Assembly (NCBI GenBank): GCA_023424995.1
Contig: JAFADH010000183.1
Span: 27,308-91,307, forward strand
DNA: 64,000 nt
Reading direction: 5' to 3'
Origin: Bacillota bacterium
Lineage (GTDB): Bacteria > Bacillota > Clostridia > Lachnospirales > Lachnospiraceae
Shown here: positions 19,075-27,544 of the stretch, piece after piece
Numbering within the stretch: position 1 is the stretch's first letter
Layout: each line of letters begins with the position of its first letter
Notes under the pieces: generated by a model
Databases searched by the model: none
Told to the model about the DNA's origin: nothing
Seen by the model: the letters and a program-made list of their open reading frames with translations, nothing else
Program-made: the position numbers and the translations under genes

Positions 19075-19707
19075 ATGGCGATATTTCAGCTTAAGGATAA
19101 AGACGCATTCCGAATTGAAGATAAAGCGGCGGCAGAGATCTATTACGGCAGCAATCAGGAATGGTATCCCAAGAAGTGGCAGCGCATGGCCGGATGCGGT
19201 CCATCGGCAGCTGCCAACATCATGTATTATCTGATGCATATGCATGACACCGGCCTAAATTCCTTCCTGACCAAGGATGATTGCCTTGCTCTGATGAATG
19301 AGTTATGGTATTATGTTACGCCCACACTGGGCGGTGTGTCGTCTACAGGCATGTTCAGCAAAGGCATTGATAAATATATAAAGAAGAAAAAGTTAAATAT
19401 AAAGATCCGCAGTATTGATATACCAAAGAATAAATCGGAGCGGCCCGGTATAGATCAGGTTCACAGCTTCATCATACATGCATTTGAGAAGGAATCTCCG
19501 GTTGCGTTTTTAAACCTGGAGCATGGTACAATTGAAGAGCTTGAATCCTGGCACTGGGTTACGATAATATCCCTGGATTACCAGGAAGAAAACGGCTCTT
19601 CCTGGGTCCAGATCCTGGATGGCGGTCTCGTCAAGCGGATTGACCTCCTGGAATGGTTGCGGACAACAAAATTAGGCGGCGGTTTTGTAAGCTGCGAAAA
19701 AATATAA
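19075..19707 (+). CDS. Papain-like/C39-like cysteine-peptidase-fold protein
   Basis: 210 residues without signal peptide or membrane segment, so apparently cytoplasmic. MAGCGPSAAANIMYYL (Cys41) resembles the nucleophile helix of C39-type and related papain-fold enzymes. HWVTIISL (His160) followed by VQILDGG (Asp182) supplies a plausible His-Asp pair, giving a Cys-His-Asp order as in that fold. Similar small proteins are found in Lachnospiraceae without known function. AGAAGGTG precedes the ATG. It stands alone between a hairpin array and its own terminator. Fold assignment is by motif only; peptidase activity is unproven. Confidence 0.6.
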   Translation: MAIFQLKDKDAFRIEDKAAAEIYYGSNQEWYPKKWQRMAGCGPSAAANIMYYLMHMHDTGLNSFLTKDDCLALMNELWYYVTPTLGGVSSTGMFSKGIDKYIKKKKLNIKIRSIDIPKNKSERPGIDQVHSFIIHAFEKESPVAFLNLEHGTIEELESWHWVTIISLDYQEENGSSWVQILDGGLVKRIDLLEWLRTTKLGGGFVSCEKI

Positions 19708-19758
19708 GCAATCGGCTTTATATTCAGAGTAACTGGAATATAGGCTGATTGCTTTTTT
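19706..19758 (+). terminator. Rho-independent terminator of the C39-like gene
   Basis: A long imperfect stem starts at the stop codon (AAGCAATCGGC pairing with GCTGATTGCTT, plus inner TATATTC/GAATATA) and ends in TTTTTT. Confidence 0.8.
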
Positions 19759-19946
19759 AGACAGGATTTTTACAGGTTGGATTGCTTCCGAACAATTAAA
19801 ATGATTTATTAATATGATTAATATATATTATCTGGCAGACTTATGTAATAAAATTATTATTTTGTTGTATTCCATTATAATGCGTGTGGTTACATTTGGC
19901 AACATTTTTTTGAATAATTTCTCAAATAATGACATAAAGTGCGCAA

Positions 19947-20507
19947 TTAAAATTGAACCATGGTATAAAGCTCATCCTTTTGGTCCTGGCTGATGCCAAT
20001 ATATCTCAAAGTTACGCTTGGAGAGCTATGATTAAACGTATCCATGATCAGTCCGACATTGTAATTTGAGATCTTATAAGTCCAATAACCCCATGTTTTT
20101 CTTAAGCTGTGAGTTCCAAAATTCTCTACGCCCACTGAATCAGCAGTATATTTTAAGACACGATATGCTTGCACACGGCCTACATACCGGCCTTTACGAC
20201 TGACAAACAGATAACTGTCCCAAGTAATGCGTTCTTTTTCAATATAATTTAAGATTTCATGACTTAGTGAAGCATTTATTTTTATCTTTTTTTCTTTTCC
20301 TGTCTTTTTTTCGATGATCGTCAGATATTCCCTGAACTGTCCATCGCTGTTTTGAAGGTCTTTTAGCTTTAATGGCAAAATGTCACTAATTCGTAAACCA
20401 GTATTCAATCCGAATTTAAATAGCAATCCGTACTTTGGATCCTTGCTTGCCAAATGATAATACATTTCATCGATTTTTAACTTATCTCTGATGGGTTCAA
20501 CAGTCAT
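19947..20507 (-). CDS. Short tyrosine recombinase (catalytic domain only)
   Basis: 186 residues, about half the length of a usual phage-type integrase. The catalytic set is visible: Arg in NTGLRISDILPL, a beta-hairpin Lys region, His-x-x-Arg in THSLRKTWGYW, a second His in FNHSSPSVTLRYI and the Tyr nucleophile in that same segment. The N-terminal core-binding (SAM-like) domain is missing, as in the short stand-alone recombinases of some Firmicutes. No excisionase, relaxase or phage gene is adjacent. It is probably active in chemistry, but the target is unknown. The surrounding DNA is clearly AT-richer than the flanking operons. Confidence 0.85.
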   Translation of the reverse strand: MTVEPIRDKLKIDEMYYHLASKDPKYGLLFKFGLNTGLRISDILPLKLKDLQNSDGQFREYLTIIEKKTGKEKKIKINASLSHEILNYIEKERITWDSYLFVSRKGRYVGRVQAYRVLKYTADSVGVENFGTHSLRKTWGYWTYKISNYNVGLIMDTFNHSSPSVTLRYIGISQDQKDELYTMVQF

Positions 20508-20613
20508 AAAATTCCTTCTTTCCTGTTATAAATTAGCTGATTGATTACATAATGAACGATATATCTTAATTATACTGCCAGCTTTAAATTAATGCATTAG
20601 AAGTTGAGGTTAT

Positions 20614-20643
20614 TATGTAACAAAATAATAAAATTGTTACATA
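20614..20643. repeat. Perfect 10-10-10 inverted repeat behind the recombinase gene
   Basis: TATGTAACAA (20614-20623) and its exact complement TTGTTACATA (20634-20643) flank a 10-base A/T spacer. It lies about 110 bases upstream of the recombinase start in a 331-base gap otherwise without genes. The geometry suits a dimeric regulator or a tyrosine-recombinase core site. Confidence 0.6.
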
Positions 20644-20739
20644 GACGGCAATCTTCAAGTAATTACAAAATGATGTATAAGAATTTAAATTATTATGCGC
20701 AAATATCAGGTATGGATTTTAACAGTGCGGAGGTAAATT

Positions 20740-20763
20740 ATGGTAAAAAAGACTTCCAGATGA
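20740..20763 (+). other. Minimal 7-codon ORF with good Shine-Dalgarno (possible leader peptide or gene relic)
   Basis: GCGGAGGTAAATT precedes an ATG that opens only MVKKTSR before TGA, 75 bases upstream of the HD-GYP start. The ribosome site is good but the ORF is tiny, so this may be a leader, or the decayed start of a lost gene. The rest of the 20508-20838 gap holds only the inverted repeat at 20614. Confidence 0.25.
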
Positions 20764-20838
20764 CATGGAATCATTAATGAGATTACCAATACAACGCAGA
20801 TTATACCATAATTTGCATGAAGGCAACAGGGAGAACAT

Positions 20839-21882
20839 ATGTGTTTTACAAATATTAATATATTAAAATGCAATGAAGGCGATATCCTGGCCTCGGATAT
20901 ATACAGTGTCAATGGAACGAACCTGCTTGTAGCTAAAGAAGCGGTTATGAATGATTATATAATGAAGCGATTAATCAGTCTTGGAATCAGTTCCGTCTGC
21001 ATATATAAAGAAGATGAGATGGACCTTCTGCACGATAAGGATGAGAAGCGCTTTCTTCAGGGATACAAGAAGAAAGTAGAGCTGACCAAGAACATTTTCC
21101 ATGGCATGATCTCCGGGGAGCCGTTGAATTACTCCAAATTGCAGAGTCTGATTGAACTCATATATGGAGATATCCATGAAAATAAGAAAATTCTGAAATT
21201 TGTATCCAAACTGCGGGCAAAAGACGAATATATCTATATGCATAGTATTAATGTAGCATTTTACTCCATGCTGATTGCAAAAGGGCTGCGTTTATCTGAG
21301 GAAGGAATATACAAAGCAATTCTGTCGGGTTTGTTGCATGACATAGGGAAAACAAAGATACCTGATCATATCCTGAGGAAGCCGGGCAGGCTCTCAAGGG
21401 AAGAATTTGAAATAATCAAAAAACATCCCGATATTGGTTATGATATAGTGGAGAATATGAAAGGAATTAATGATGATGTTAAGAAAGCCATACTTCAGCA
21501 CCATGAAAGGATGGACGGCTCGGGATATCCGTTTGGTTATCTTGGAAAACACATTAATCTTTACTCCAGAATCGTTGCGGTAGCGGATGTATTTGATGCA
21601 ATGACTACCGACCGGGTGTATCAAGGCAAAAGCACCCCGTTCCAGGTAATAAACATGTTTTTAACGGAAGGCATAACGTTGTTCGATGTGAGGATAGTGG
21701 ATGTATTTGTCAAGCATCTGGTAAATTATCTGATCGGCAATCATGTGCTCCTTGACAATGGGGAAACAGGAGAAATCGTATTCATCCCCCAATATCTTCC
21801 GTATTGTCCGATCATAAAAGTATCCGGTGATTTTGTGGATCTTTCAAAGGATAATACGAAGAAGATTATAAAAATGCTTTAA
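20839..21882 (+). CDS. HD-GYP domain cyclic-di-GMP phosphodiesterase
   Basis: 347 residues. The N-terminal 120 residues have no recognisable domain. The HD-GYP domain has HDIGK (His167-Asp168), a conserved KPGRLSREEFEIIKKHP segment, HHERMDGSGYP (GYP at 229-231) and DVFDAMTTDRVY. All metal and substrate motifs are present, so it should hydrolyse cyclic di-GMP. No REC or membrane segment precedes it, so the input is unknown. Transcribed alone and closed by a terminator. Together with the GGDEF and PilZ proteins near 56-58 kb it points to cyclic-di-GMP signalling. Confidence 0.9.
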   Translation: MCFTNINILKCNEGDILASDIYSVNGTNLLVAKEAVMNDYIMKRLISLGISSVCIYKEDEMDLLHDKDEKRFLQGYKKKVELTKNIFHGMISGEPLNYSKLQSLIELIYGDIHENKKILKFVSKLRAKDEYIYMHSINVAFYSMLIAKGLRLSEEGIYKAILSGLLHDIGKTKIPDHILRKPGRLSREEFEIIKKHPDIGYDIVENMKGINDDVKKAILQHHERMDGSGYPFGYLGKHINLYSRIVAVADVFDAMTTDRVYQGKSTPFQVINMFLTEGITLFDVRIVDVFVKHLVNYLIGNHVLLDNGETGEIVFIPQYLPYCPIIKVSGDFVDLSKDNTKKIIKML

Positions 21883-21908
21883 CTCTTTCATTTCGCACTG
21901 ATTGTTCA

Positions 21909-21939
21909 AAAAGGCTGCCGGTTATCCGGCAGTCTTTTT
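21909..21939 (+). terminator. Rho-independent terminator of the HD-GYP gene
   Basis: GGCTGCCGG and CCGGCAGTC (one G-U pair) with a TTAT loop, followed by TTTTT. Confidence 0.88.
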
Positions 21940-21994
21940 GCATTGCATATTACATTTATTTAATAGATAAATACATAGGAATCCGATGACGGTC

Positions 21995-22003
21995 TGATAT
22001 AAT
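21995..22003 (+). promoter_or_regulatory. Extended -10 promoter element
   Basis: TGATATAAT fits the extended -10 consensus TGnTATAAT, 35 bases before the ATG at 22038. No good -35 box is evident, as is common for extended -10 promoters. It is the first promoter of the carbohydrate locus and argues against the upstream ATG at 22002. Confidence 0.45.
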
Positions 22004-22037
22004 GATACTGACATTATTAAAAGGAAGGAAGATCAAC

Positions 22038-22835
22038 ATGAGAATTGAATACGGATTTTATCCCCGGGGAAAGAAAAAGGCGCTGACCATGAGCTACGAT
22101 GACGGACATATCCATGACCGCCGGCTCGTCGGTATATTGAACCAATATCATATCAAGGGAACCTTTCATCTTAACTCGGGCTTCTTCGGAAGAGAGCATA
22201 TCGTTAAGCCGGACGAAGTAAGGGAATTATATGAGGGGCACGAGGTGTCCGTACATACATTAAATCACCCTTATCTGGACATGCTGCCGAAGGATACCCT
22301 GCTGCATGAAGTCCTGGAGGACAAGTCCAACCTGGAAAAGCTTGTGGGATATCCTGTCCGCGGAATGTCCTATCCCTATGGGGCATATAATGAGGAAATT
22401 ATACGAAACTGCAGATTGCTTGGGATGGAATATGCAAGAACCTGTGAGGATAATCCAAGGTTCTCGATACCCGGGGACTTTATGAAATGGGGCCCTACCT
22501 GCCATCACAATAACGGAATAATGGATAAACTGGAGTTTTTTAAGAATCCGGCACCCCGGGTGGTTATGCCCTTATTCTATATCTGGGGCCACAGCCAGGA
22601 ATTCCACCGTATGAACAACTGGGAGCTTATGGAGGAGTTCTGCAAAGCGGCTTCCCATGACGAGGAAGTATGGTATGCGACGAATATAGAGATCAAGGAT
22701 TATATTACGGCACTCAGAGGACTTGTTTTCAGTGCGGACCAAAGGATAGTCCATAATCCCTGGGGTCAGTCCGTATGGATCTCTGCCGATAAGGAACCTG
22801 TGGAAATCAAACCTTTGCAGACGGTTTCCCTGTAG
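22038..22835 (+). CDS. Polysaccharide deacetylase family protein (CE4/NodB-like)
   Basis: 265 residues, no signal peptide, so intracellular. NodB-homology motifs are seen: motif 1 as SYDDGHIHDRR (family TFDDG), motif 2 as SVHTLNHPYL (metal-binding HxxxH) and motif 3 as YPYGAYNEE. The metal triad Asp-His-His appears intact. Start at 22038 is supported by AAGGAAGGAAG and by the promoter overlapping the earlier in-frame ATG. It opens a carbohydrate locus, where it might de-acetylate an imported oligosaccharide. The exact substrate is not inferable. Confidence 0.82.
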   Translation: MRIEYGFYPRGKKKALTMSYDDGHIHDRRLVGILNQYHIKGTFHLNSGFFGREHIVKPDEVRELYEGHEVSVHTLNHPYLDMLPKDTLLHEVLEDKSNLEKLVGYPVRGMSYPYGAYNEEIIRNCRLLGMEYARTCEDNPRFSIPGDFMKWGPTCHHNNGIMDKLEFFKNPAPRVVMPLFYIWGHSQEFHRMNNWELMEEFCKAASHDEEVWYATNIEIKDYITALRGLVFSADQRIVHNPWGQSVWISADKEPVEIKPLQTVSL

Positions 22836-22880
22836 AGGAGTAAGCGGATATATGAATAGAGGATATAATTCCTGTCAAAG

Positions 22881-22915
22881 TAAGATGCCCGAGCAGTGGG
22901 GTATCTTATTTTATT
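22881..22915 (+). terminator. Probable terminator of the deacetylase gene
   Basis: TAAGATGCCC pairs with GGGTATCTTA (one G-U pair), then TTTTATT. It separates the deacetylase from the GH130-like gene. The remainder of the 269-base gap shows no other convincing element. Confidence 0.6.
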
Positions 22916-23104
22916 GCTGTAAATGGCATTAAAGCTATTACATCCTGCACTGCATCTGCCGGCCCGCTCTGTTTTAATTGGATAACTACTGATTTTAATC
23001 CATAAAATGCTGAATATCCTACCTGTACTGTATAACAATAATACTGTTATCATTAATCGGGTATGTTTTATATTACAGTACAGAGAAGCATAGGAGACCG
23101 GAAT

Positions 23105-24031
23105 ATGATTAATTCTAAGAAGAAGATTGTGACCAGATATGAAAGGAATCCGATTATCACCAATGATTTAGTTCCATACAGCTGCAGGGGAGTGTATAAT
23201 TCCTCCGCTGTAAAATATAATAATCAGTATTATATGGTACTGCGTTGTGAAGGGTATAACTTAAGGGATTATTTTATGGTAGCGGTGAGCCGTAACGGCT
23301 ATGATGACTGGATGATCAAAGGAGATGTAATTCCCATGCCCGATACGGAGGAATTCCGGATCTTTGGGGATAACTATTATGATCCGAGAATTACGAGGAT
23401 GGAGGATACCTTTTACATAACCTTTTGCTGCCATGCGGATGAAGCCCGGATGGCGCTTATTACTACGAAGGATTTTGACCATTTTGAATGGAGGGGCTTT
23501 ATTACCGGATACGGATACCGGAACACGGTGCTGTTCCCGGAAAAAATAAACGGGCTGTATATGGCACTGGAACGTCCCAATTGTATCGGGAATATATGGC
23601 TGACCAGTTCTCCCGACTTAAGATTCTGGGGTGACCATAAGCTGGTCCTGAAGGCAGGAAAGGAATCGGTGGGAGTATGGGGGATCAGTAAGATCGGACC
23701 CTGCGGAACCCCCATCAGGACGGATAAGGGCTGGCTGATCATCTTTCACGGAGTGCAGACGATCTGTGACTATGAGTATTTGTATCATACGGGTGTAATG
23801 CTGACGGAGCTGGAGGACCCTTCCAGAATAATCCGTGTAGGAAAGGAACCGATCCTGTCGCCCGAGGAGACCTATGAGCTGACCGGACATGCGCCTAACG
23901 TGGTTTTTGCATCCTCCCATGTAGTGGAGGAGGATGGAAGTGTGAAGTTATATTACGGTGCATCGGACCGGTATCAGTGTGTGGCAGATACTTCCATTCC
24001 GCTATTGCTGGAAGCAGCCCTTGAAAGATGA
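23105..24031 (+). CDS. GH130-family glycoside phosphorylase/hydrolase-like protein
   Basis: 308 residues, five-bladed beta-propeller pattern. Features typical of GH130 are an N-terminal ERNPIIT, NSSAVKYNNQYYMVLRCEG, DNYYDPRITRMEDTFYITF with the likely catalytic Asp, GPCGTPIRTDKGWLIIFHG with the phosphate-binding-type segment, and YYGASDRYQCVADTSI near the end. Known members phosphorolyse or hydrolyse beta-mannosides, but specificity cannot be read here. Start 23105 follows TAGGAG; an in-frame ATG 42 bases upstream lacks a ribosome site. It precedes the two-component system by 69 bases. Confidence 0.85.
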   Translation: MINSKKKIVTRYERNPIITNDLVPYSCRGVYNSSAVKYNNQYYMVLRCEGYNLRDYFMVAVSRNGYDDWMIKGDVIPMPDTEEFRIFGDNYYDPRITRMEDTFYITFCCHADEARMALITTKDFDHFEWRGFITGYGYRNTVLFPEKINGLYMALERPNCIGNIWLTSSPDLRFWGDHKLVLKAGKESVGVWGISKIGPCGTPIRTDKGWLIIFHGVQTICDYEYLYHTGVMLTELEDPSRIIRVGKEPILSPEETYELTGHAPNVVFASSHVVEEDGSVKLYYGASDRYQCVADTSIPLLLEAALER

Positions 24032-24100
24032 TAAGCCGGAGGCTATAATGGTGATATAGGATACAAAGTATTGTGCTTAACGGAAGAGGGAGGCTGCGGA

Positions 24101-25534
24101 ATGTATCGTGTTATTCTGATTGATGATGAACCATGGACCTTGCAGGGAATTGCCCAAACCTTTCACTGGGGCGATTACGGCCTGGAGGTGATCGGCACAT
24201 ATACCTTTGCCACCAAGGCATTGCAGGAGATTCTGGAGAAGAAACCGGATGCGGTGTTTACCGATATCCGTATGCCCATCATCAGCGGTATCGATATACT
24301 GAATTCCATCCGGAAGAATAACCTGGATACGGAAGTGATCATCATCAGCGGCTTCGGGCAGTTTGATTATGCCCAGGAAGCGATCCGGCAGGGAGCCTTT
24401 GATTATATCTTAAAGCCTATTGATGAAGAGCTGACGGATTCACTGCTGGAGCGGCTGCAAAAAAGACTGGATCAAAAGCAGGAAGAGAAGAAAAGAAGAA
24501 TCATAGAGATGATCATTGAGGAGCCGGAGCAGGTAAATCCGGAGCAGTACGGCCTGCCTGACCGGTTTCCCGCTTATCAGGTGGTAGTCTGGAGCGATCC
24601 GGACCGGTCGGAGCTGACGGCATTCCTGCGGCAGCAGGAGGCCGATCATATTGAAATTAAGATGTCTAACAAGTATTATTACATCCTTAATTGTAAGGAT
24701 GATTTATATGAGATACTGAAGCAGCGGAATTTTCCGGTTACCCTGGGGGTCAGCAGACTGTCGGAGAATGCTTCGCAGATCCCAAGGCTTATTACCCAGG
24801 CGGCAGCGGCAGCGGCGGACGATTTTATCACAAATGAAGCCGGCACCTACCGGTACCGTGAACTGCAGTCCGGCAAACTGGTGCCTTTGATTCTCAGAAT
24901 CACCAGGATATTAAATGAAGGCCGGATGGTGGATTTCGTGCAGTTAATGGAACAGCTTCCGCAATTGTTTGTAGAAAATGGGTACGGCATCGAGGATTTA
25001 TGCTATCTGTGGAATCAGATTACAATGCATGTGGAACTGCATTCGCAGGACCGGTCCGAAAATACGGCTCTGGAGCTTTTTGACTGGCAGCAGCTTGGGT
25101 CAAAATTCGACGGGATCGAGGCAATGTGCCAGATACTGATCAATGACGTCCAATTTTGTTATGATGATACGGAGCTGGAGTCGGAGGAGGAAGCGGATGC
25201 GGGAGGAGCCAACTTTACAAAAATACTGAAATACCTTAATAAGAATTACCACAAACAGCTTAAATTAAAGGATTTATCCGAGATGTTTTATATCAATAAG
25301 AATTATGCCTGCTATTTATTTAAGCGTTACACAGGCATGACCTATTCGGAGTATCTGAACAAAATCAGAATGGAGCGTGCCAGGGAGATGCTGGCCGCTA
25401 CCTCTTATACCATTGCGGAGGTGTCGGAAAAGGCGGGATATACGGATTATTTTTATTTCAGCAAATTATTTAAAAGGACCTACGGTGTAACACCGTCCCA
25501 ATACAGGCAAAAGCCGGTAAGAACCGTCAACTGA
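24101..25534 (+). CDS. YesN-type response regulator with AraC DNA-binding domain
   Basis: 477 residues. The N-terminal REC has LIDDEPWT, phosphoacceptor Asp55 in FTDIRMPIISG and KP in DYILKPID. A middle region of about 240 residues has no clear family. The C-terminal pair of AraC helix-turn-helices reads LKDLSEMFYINKNYACYLFK and IAEVSEKAGYTDYFYFSKLF. This type activates carbohydrate operons in Firmicutes. Start at 24101 is preferred: GGGAGG is 7 bases upstream. It is followed 17 bases later by its kinase and probably controls the importer genes from 27.5 kb. Confidence 0.93.
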   Translation: MYRVILIDDEPWTLQGIAQTFHWGDYGLEVIGTYTFATKALQEILEKKPDAVFTDIRMPIISGIDILNSIRKNNLDTEVIIISGFGQFDYAQEAIRQGAFDYILKPIDEELTDSLLERLQKRLDQKQEEKKRRIIEMIIEEPEQVNPEQYGLPDRFPAYQVVVWSDPDRSELTAFLRQQEADHIEIKMSNKYYYILNCKDDLYEILKQRNFPVTLGVSRLSENASQIPRLITQAAAAAADDFITNEAGTYRYRELQSGKLVPLILRITRILNEGRMVDFVQLMEQLPQLFVENGYGIEDLCYLWNQITMHVELHSQDRSENTALELFDWQQLGSKFDGIEAMCQILINDVQFCYDDTELESEEEADAGGANFTKILKYLNKNYHKQLKLKDLSEMFYINKNYACYLFKRYTGMTYSEYLNKIRMERAREMLAATSYTIAEVSEKAGYTDYFYFSKLFKRTYGVTPSQYRQKPVRTVN

Positions 25535-25551
25535 CGGATACGGAGGGCAGT

Positions 25552-27384
25552 ATGATCAAACAAATAAAGCGTATGGGCCTTCGAAAGCAGTTAGTGGTTA
25601 TATTTGCAGCCTGTATCATTATCGTATTATCCACGCAGTTATTCTATAACATCAGTATATTCCGAAAGAAAACGGATGAAAATACAGCCAACTGCTATAG
25701 TACCATAATGCAGACCAATTCCATGCTGACCCAGATCTCGGACCGTATCTCCTCCGTCGGGAAGTCGGTATCGGGGAATCAATATGTCCAGGAATTATTA
25801 AACCTGAATAATGACAGCAGCAAGGAAAATCTGATTCGCAGAAAGGAATTGATCGATATTCTGTCGAATTATCTGGGAAGCATTATTAATGCCAATGAGA
25901 TGCTGAATGATATTGTTCTTATTGATAATAACGAGAGAATCATCGCAACCACCACTCAGTTTAATTATATATCCTATAAGAAGTTAACCATGGAATATGA
26001 TATTAAAAACATGAAGGACAGCATCTTTACCTCCTGGCTGTATTTTGCACCGGTACAGGTGGGAAATAACGGGTTTGCTTATATCGCACCGGTATATTAT
26101 ACGACCGGTGATTTTGAAATTGAGTCGGCAAGACTGGGGACCTGCATCATCTGGTCAAAGCCTACTCCTTTGGTGGACATCGTGGAATCCACGGCAGCCA
26201 CGGAAGGAGCTACCGTTCTGGTTGCGGATGCCAACGGGTATGTTATGGCGCTCAATTCCTCCTATTCCATATCGGAAATCAGTGAGGAGATCGACGCGAT
26301 GCTTCAAAATCACGACGGTGACGAAGCCCAGGAGGAGATCCAGAGGATGAAATTCATGGGGCGGGAGAGCTTTGTATTGATGAAGGAGCACAGGGATACC
26401 GGGTGGAAATCAGTCAATATCGTTCCTACCGGGGAGGTATATAGGGAGACCTTTGAGACCCTGTACTTTGGGATAGGGGTAGTGCTGGTATCCATAGTTA
26501 TCCTGACCGGCTTCGGCATCTATATGATCAGCAGCATAACCAGACCTCTGGATCAGATCACCCATGCCCTGGATTCCATCGGCAGCGGCAATCGGAAATA
26601 CAGGGTCAGGGTTTCGGAAAAGAATGAATTCGGTATTATCAGTGACAGGATCAACATGATGCTGGATAATATGAATCATATGAATCACCGGATATTCGAC
26701 ATGCAGTCCAAGCTGTACGAAAAGGAATTAATGCAGAAGGAATCGGAGATGCTGACACTTCAGAGCCAGATCAACCCGCATTTTCTATATAATACCCTGG
26801 AGTGCATCAGAGCGATTGCGGTAATCCATAATATCAGGGAGATACCGGTAATTACTACGAGTATGTCCAAGATCTTCCGGTACAGTATCAAGGGAGGCAT
26901 GGTCACTACCATCAAGACGGAATTGGAGTGCCTGGAAGATTATTATAAGATCATTGCGATCCGTTATAATGAGAGGCTGATATTAACCGTAGATGTGGAC
27001 AACAGGCTGTATCCCTACAGTATGCTGAAGCTGTCCCTGCAGCCGATCATCGAGAATTCCGTCTATCATGGCCTTGAAGCTACGGAGCGGAGGGTGAATG
27101 TGGCAGTCAGGGGGCGGATGGAAGGAGAATATGCCGTCTTTTTTATTGAAGACGACGGGGCCGGCATACCGCCCGATAAGCTTCAGGCCATCAATGCTTC
27201 GCTGGATAAGGATGCTTCGGAGGATATCACTGAGGTGAGACGGTCAAAAAGCAGCATCGGACTTACGAATATCAATTCGAGGATAAAGCTTCACTATGGC
27301 AGGGAATGCGGCCTGAAGCTCGAAAGTCCGGAGAGCGGAGGGACACTGGTAACCATAAGGATCAAGCTGTTATTGGAAATATAG
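25552..27384 (+). CDS. YesM-type sensor histidine kinase
   Basis: 610 residues. TM1 (about 13-32), an extracellular Cache-like domain of about 260 residues, TM2 (about 304-326), HAMP, then His_kinase (PF06580 type) with the phosphoacceptor in QSQINPHFLYNTLE. HATPase has QPIIENSVYHG and EDDGAGIP with SSIGLTNINSR. This pairing with a YesN regulator and an LplB/YtcP importer is characteristic of extracellular oligosaccharide sensing in Bacillales and Clostridia. The sugar is presumably the imported one. Confidence 0.93.
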   Translation: MIKQIKRMGLRKQLVVIFAACIIIVLSTQLFYNISIFRKKTDENTANCYSTIMQTNSMLTQISDRISSVGKSVSGNQYVQELLNLNNDSSKENLIRRKELIDILSNYLGSIINANEMLNDIVLIDNNERIIATTTQFNYISYKKLTMEYDIKNMKDSIFTSWLYFAPVQVGNNGFAYIAPVYYTTGDFEIESARLGTCIIWSKPTPLVDIVESTAATEGATVLVADANGYVMALNSSYSISEISEEIDAMLQNHDGDEAQEEIQRMKFMGRESFVLMKEHRDTGWKSVNIVPTGEVYRETFETLYFGIGVVLVSIVILTGFGIYMISSITRPLDQITHALDSIGSGNRKYRVRVSEKNEFGIISDRINMMLDNMNHMNHRIFDMQSKLYEKELMQKESEMLTLQSQINPHFLYNTLECIRAIAVIHNIREIPVITTSMSKIFRYSIKGGMVTTIKTELECLEDYYKIIAIRYNERLILTVDVDNRLYPYSMLKLSLQPIIENSVYHGLEATERRVNVAVRGRMEGEYAVFFIEDDGAGIPPDKLQAINASLDKDASEDITEVRRSKSSIGLTNINSRIKLHYGRECGLKLESPESGGTLVTIRIKLLLEI

Positions 27385-27544
27385 AGGATGTTTTTAACAG
27401 AAAGGGCGGTTTTATTCGGGTACGAATGATACGTCCTTTTTGATTCTTGCAGAAATCTGATTTTTATACCAAAACTACTTAGCTGAGCACATTCCCGTAT
27501 GGCCGGAAATCCTCTATACTCAGATACAACAAGGAGGACACGAC

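Noticed and set aside
23041..23104. Upstream ATG at 23063 for the GH130-like protein
   Set aside because: No Shine-Dalgarno; ATG 23105 follows TAGGAG.
27492..27520. Promoter TATACT with weak -35 before the LplB gene
   Set aside because: The -35 match is poor; plausible but not supportable from sequence alone.
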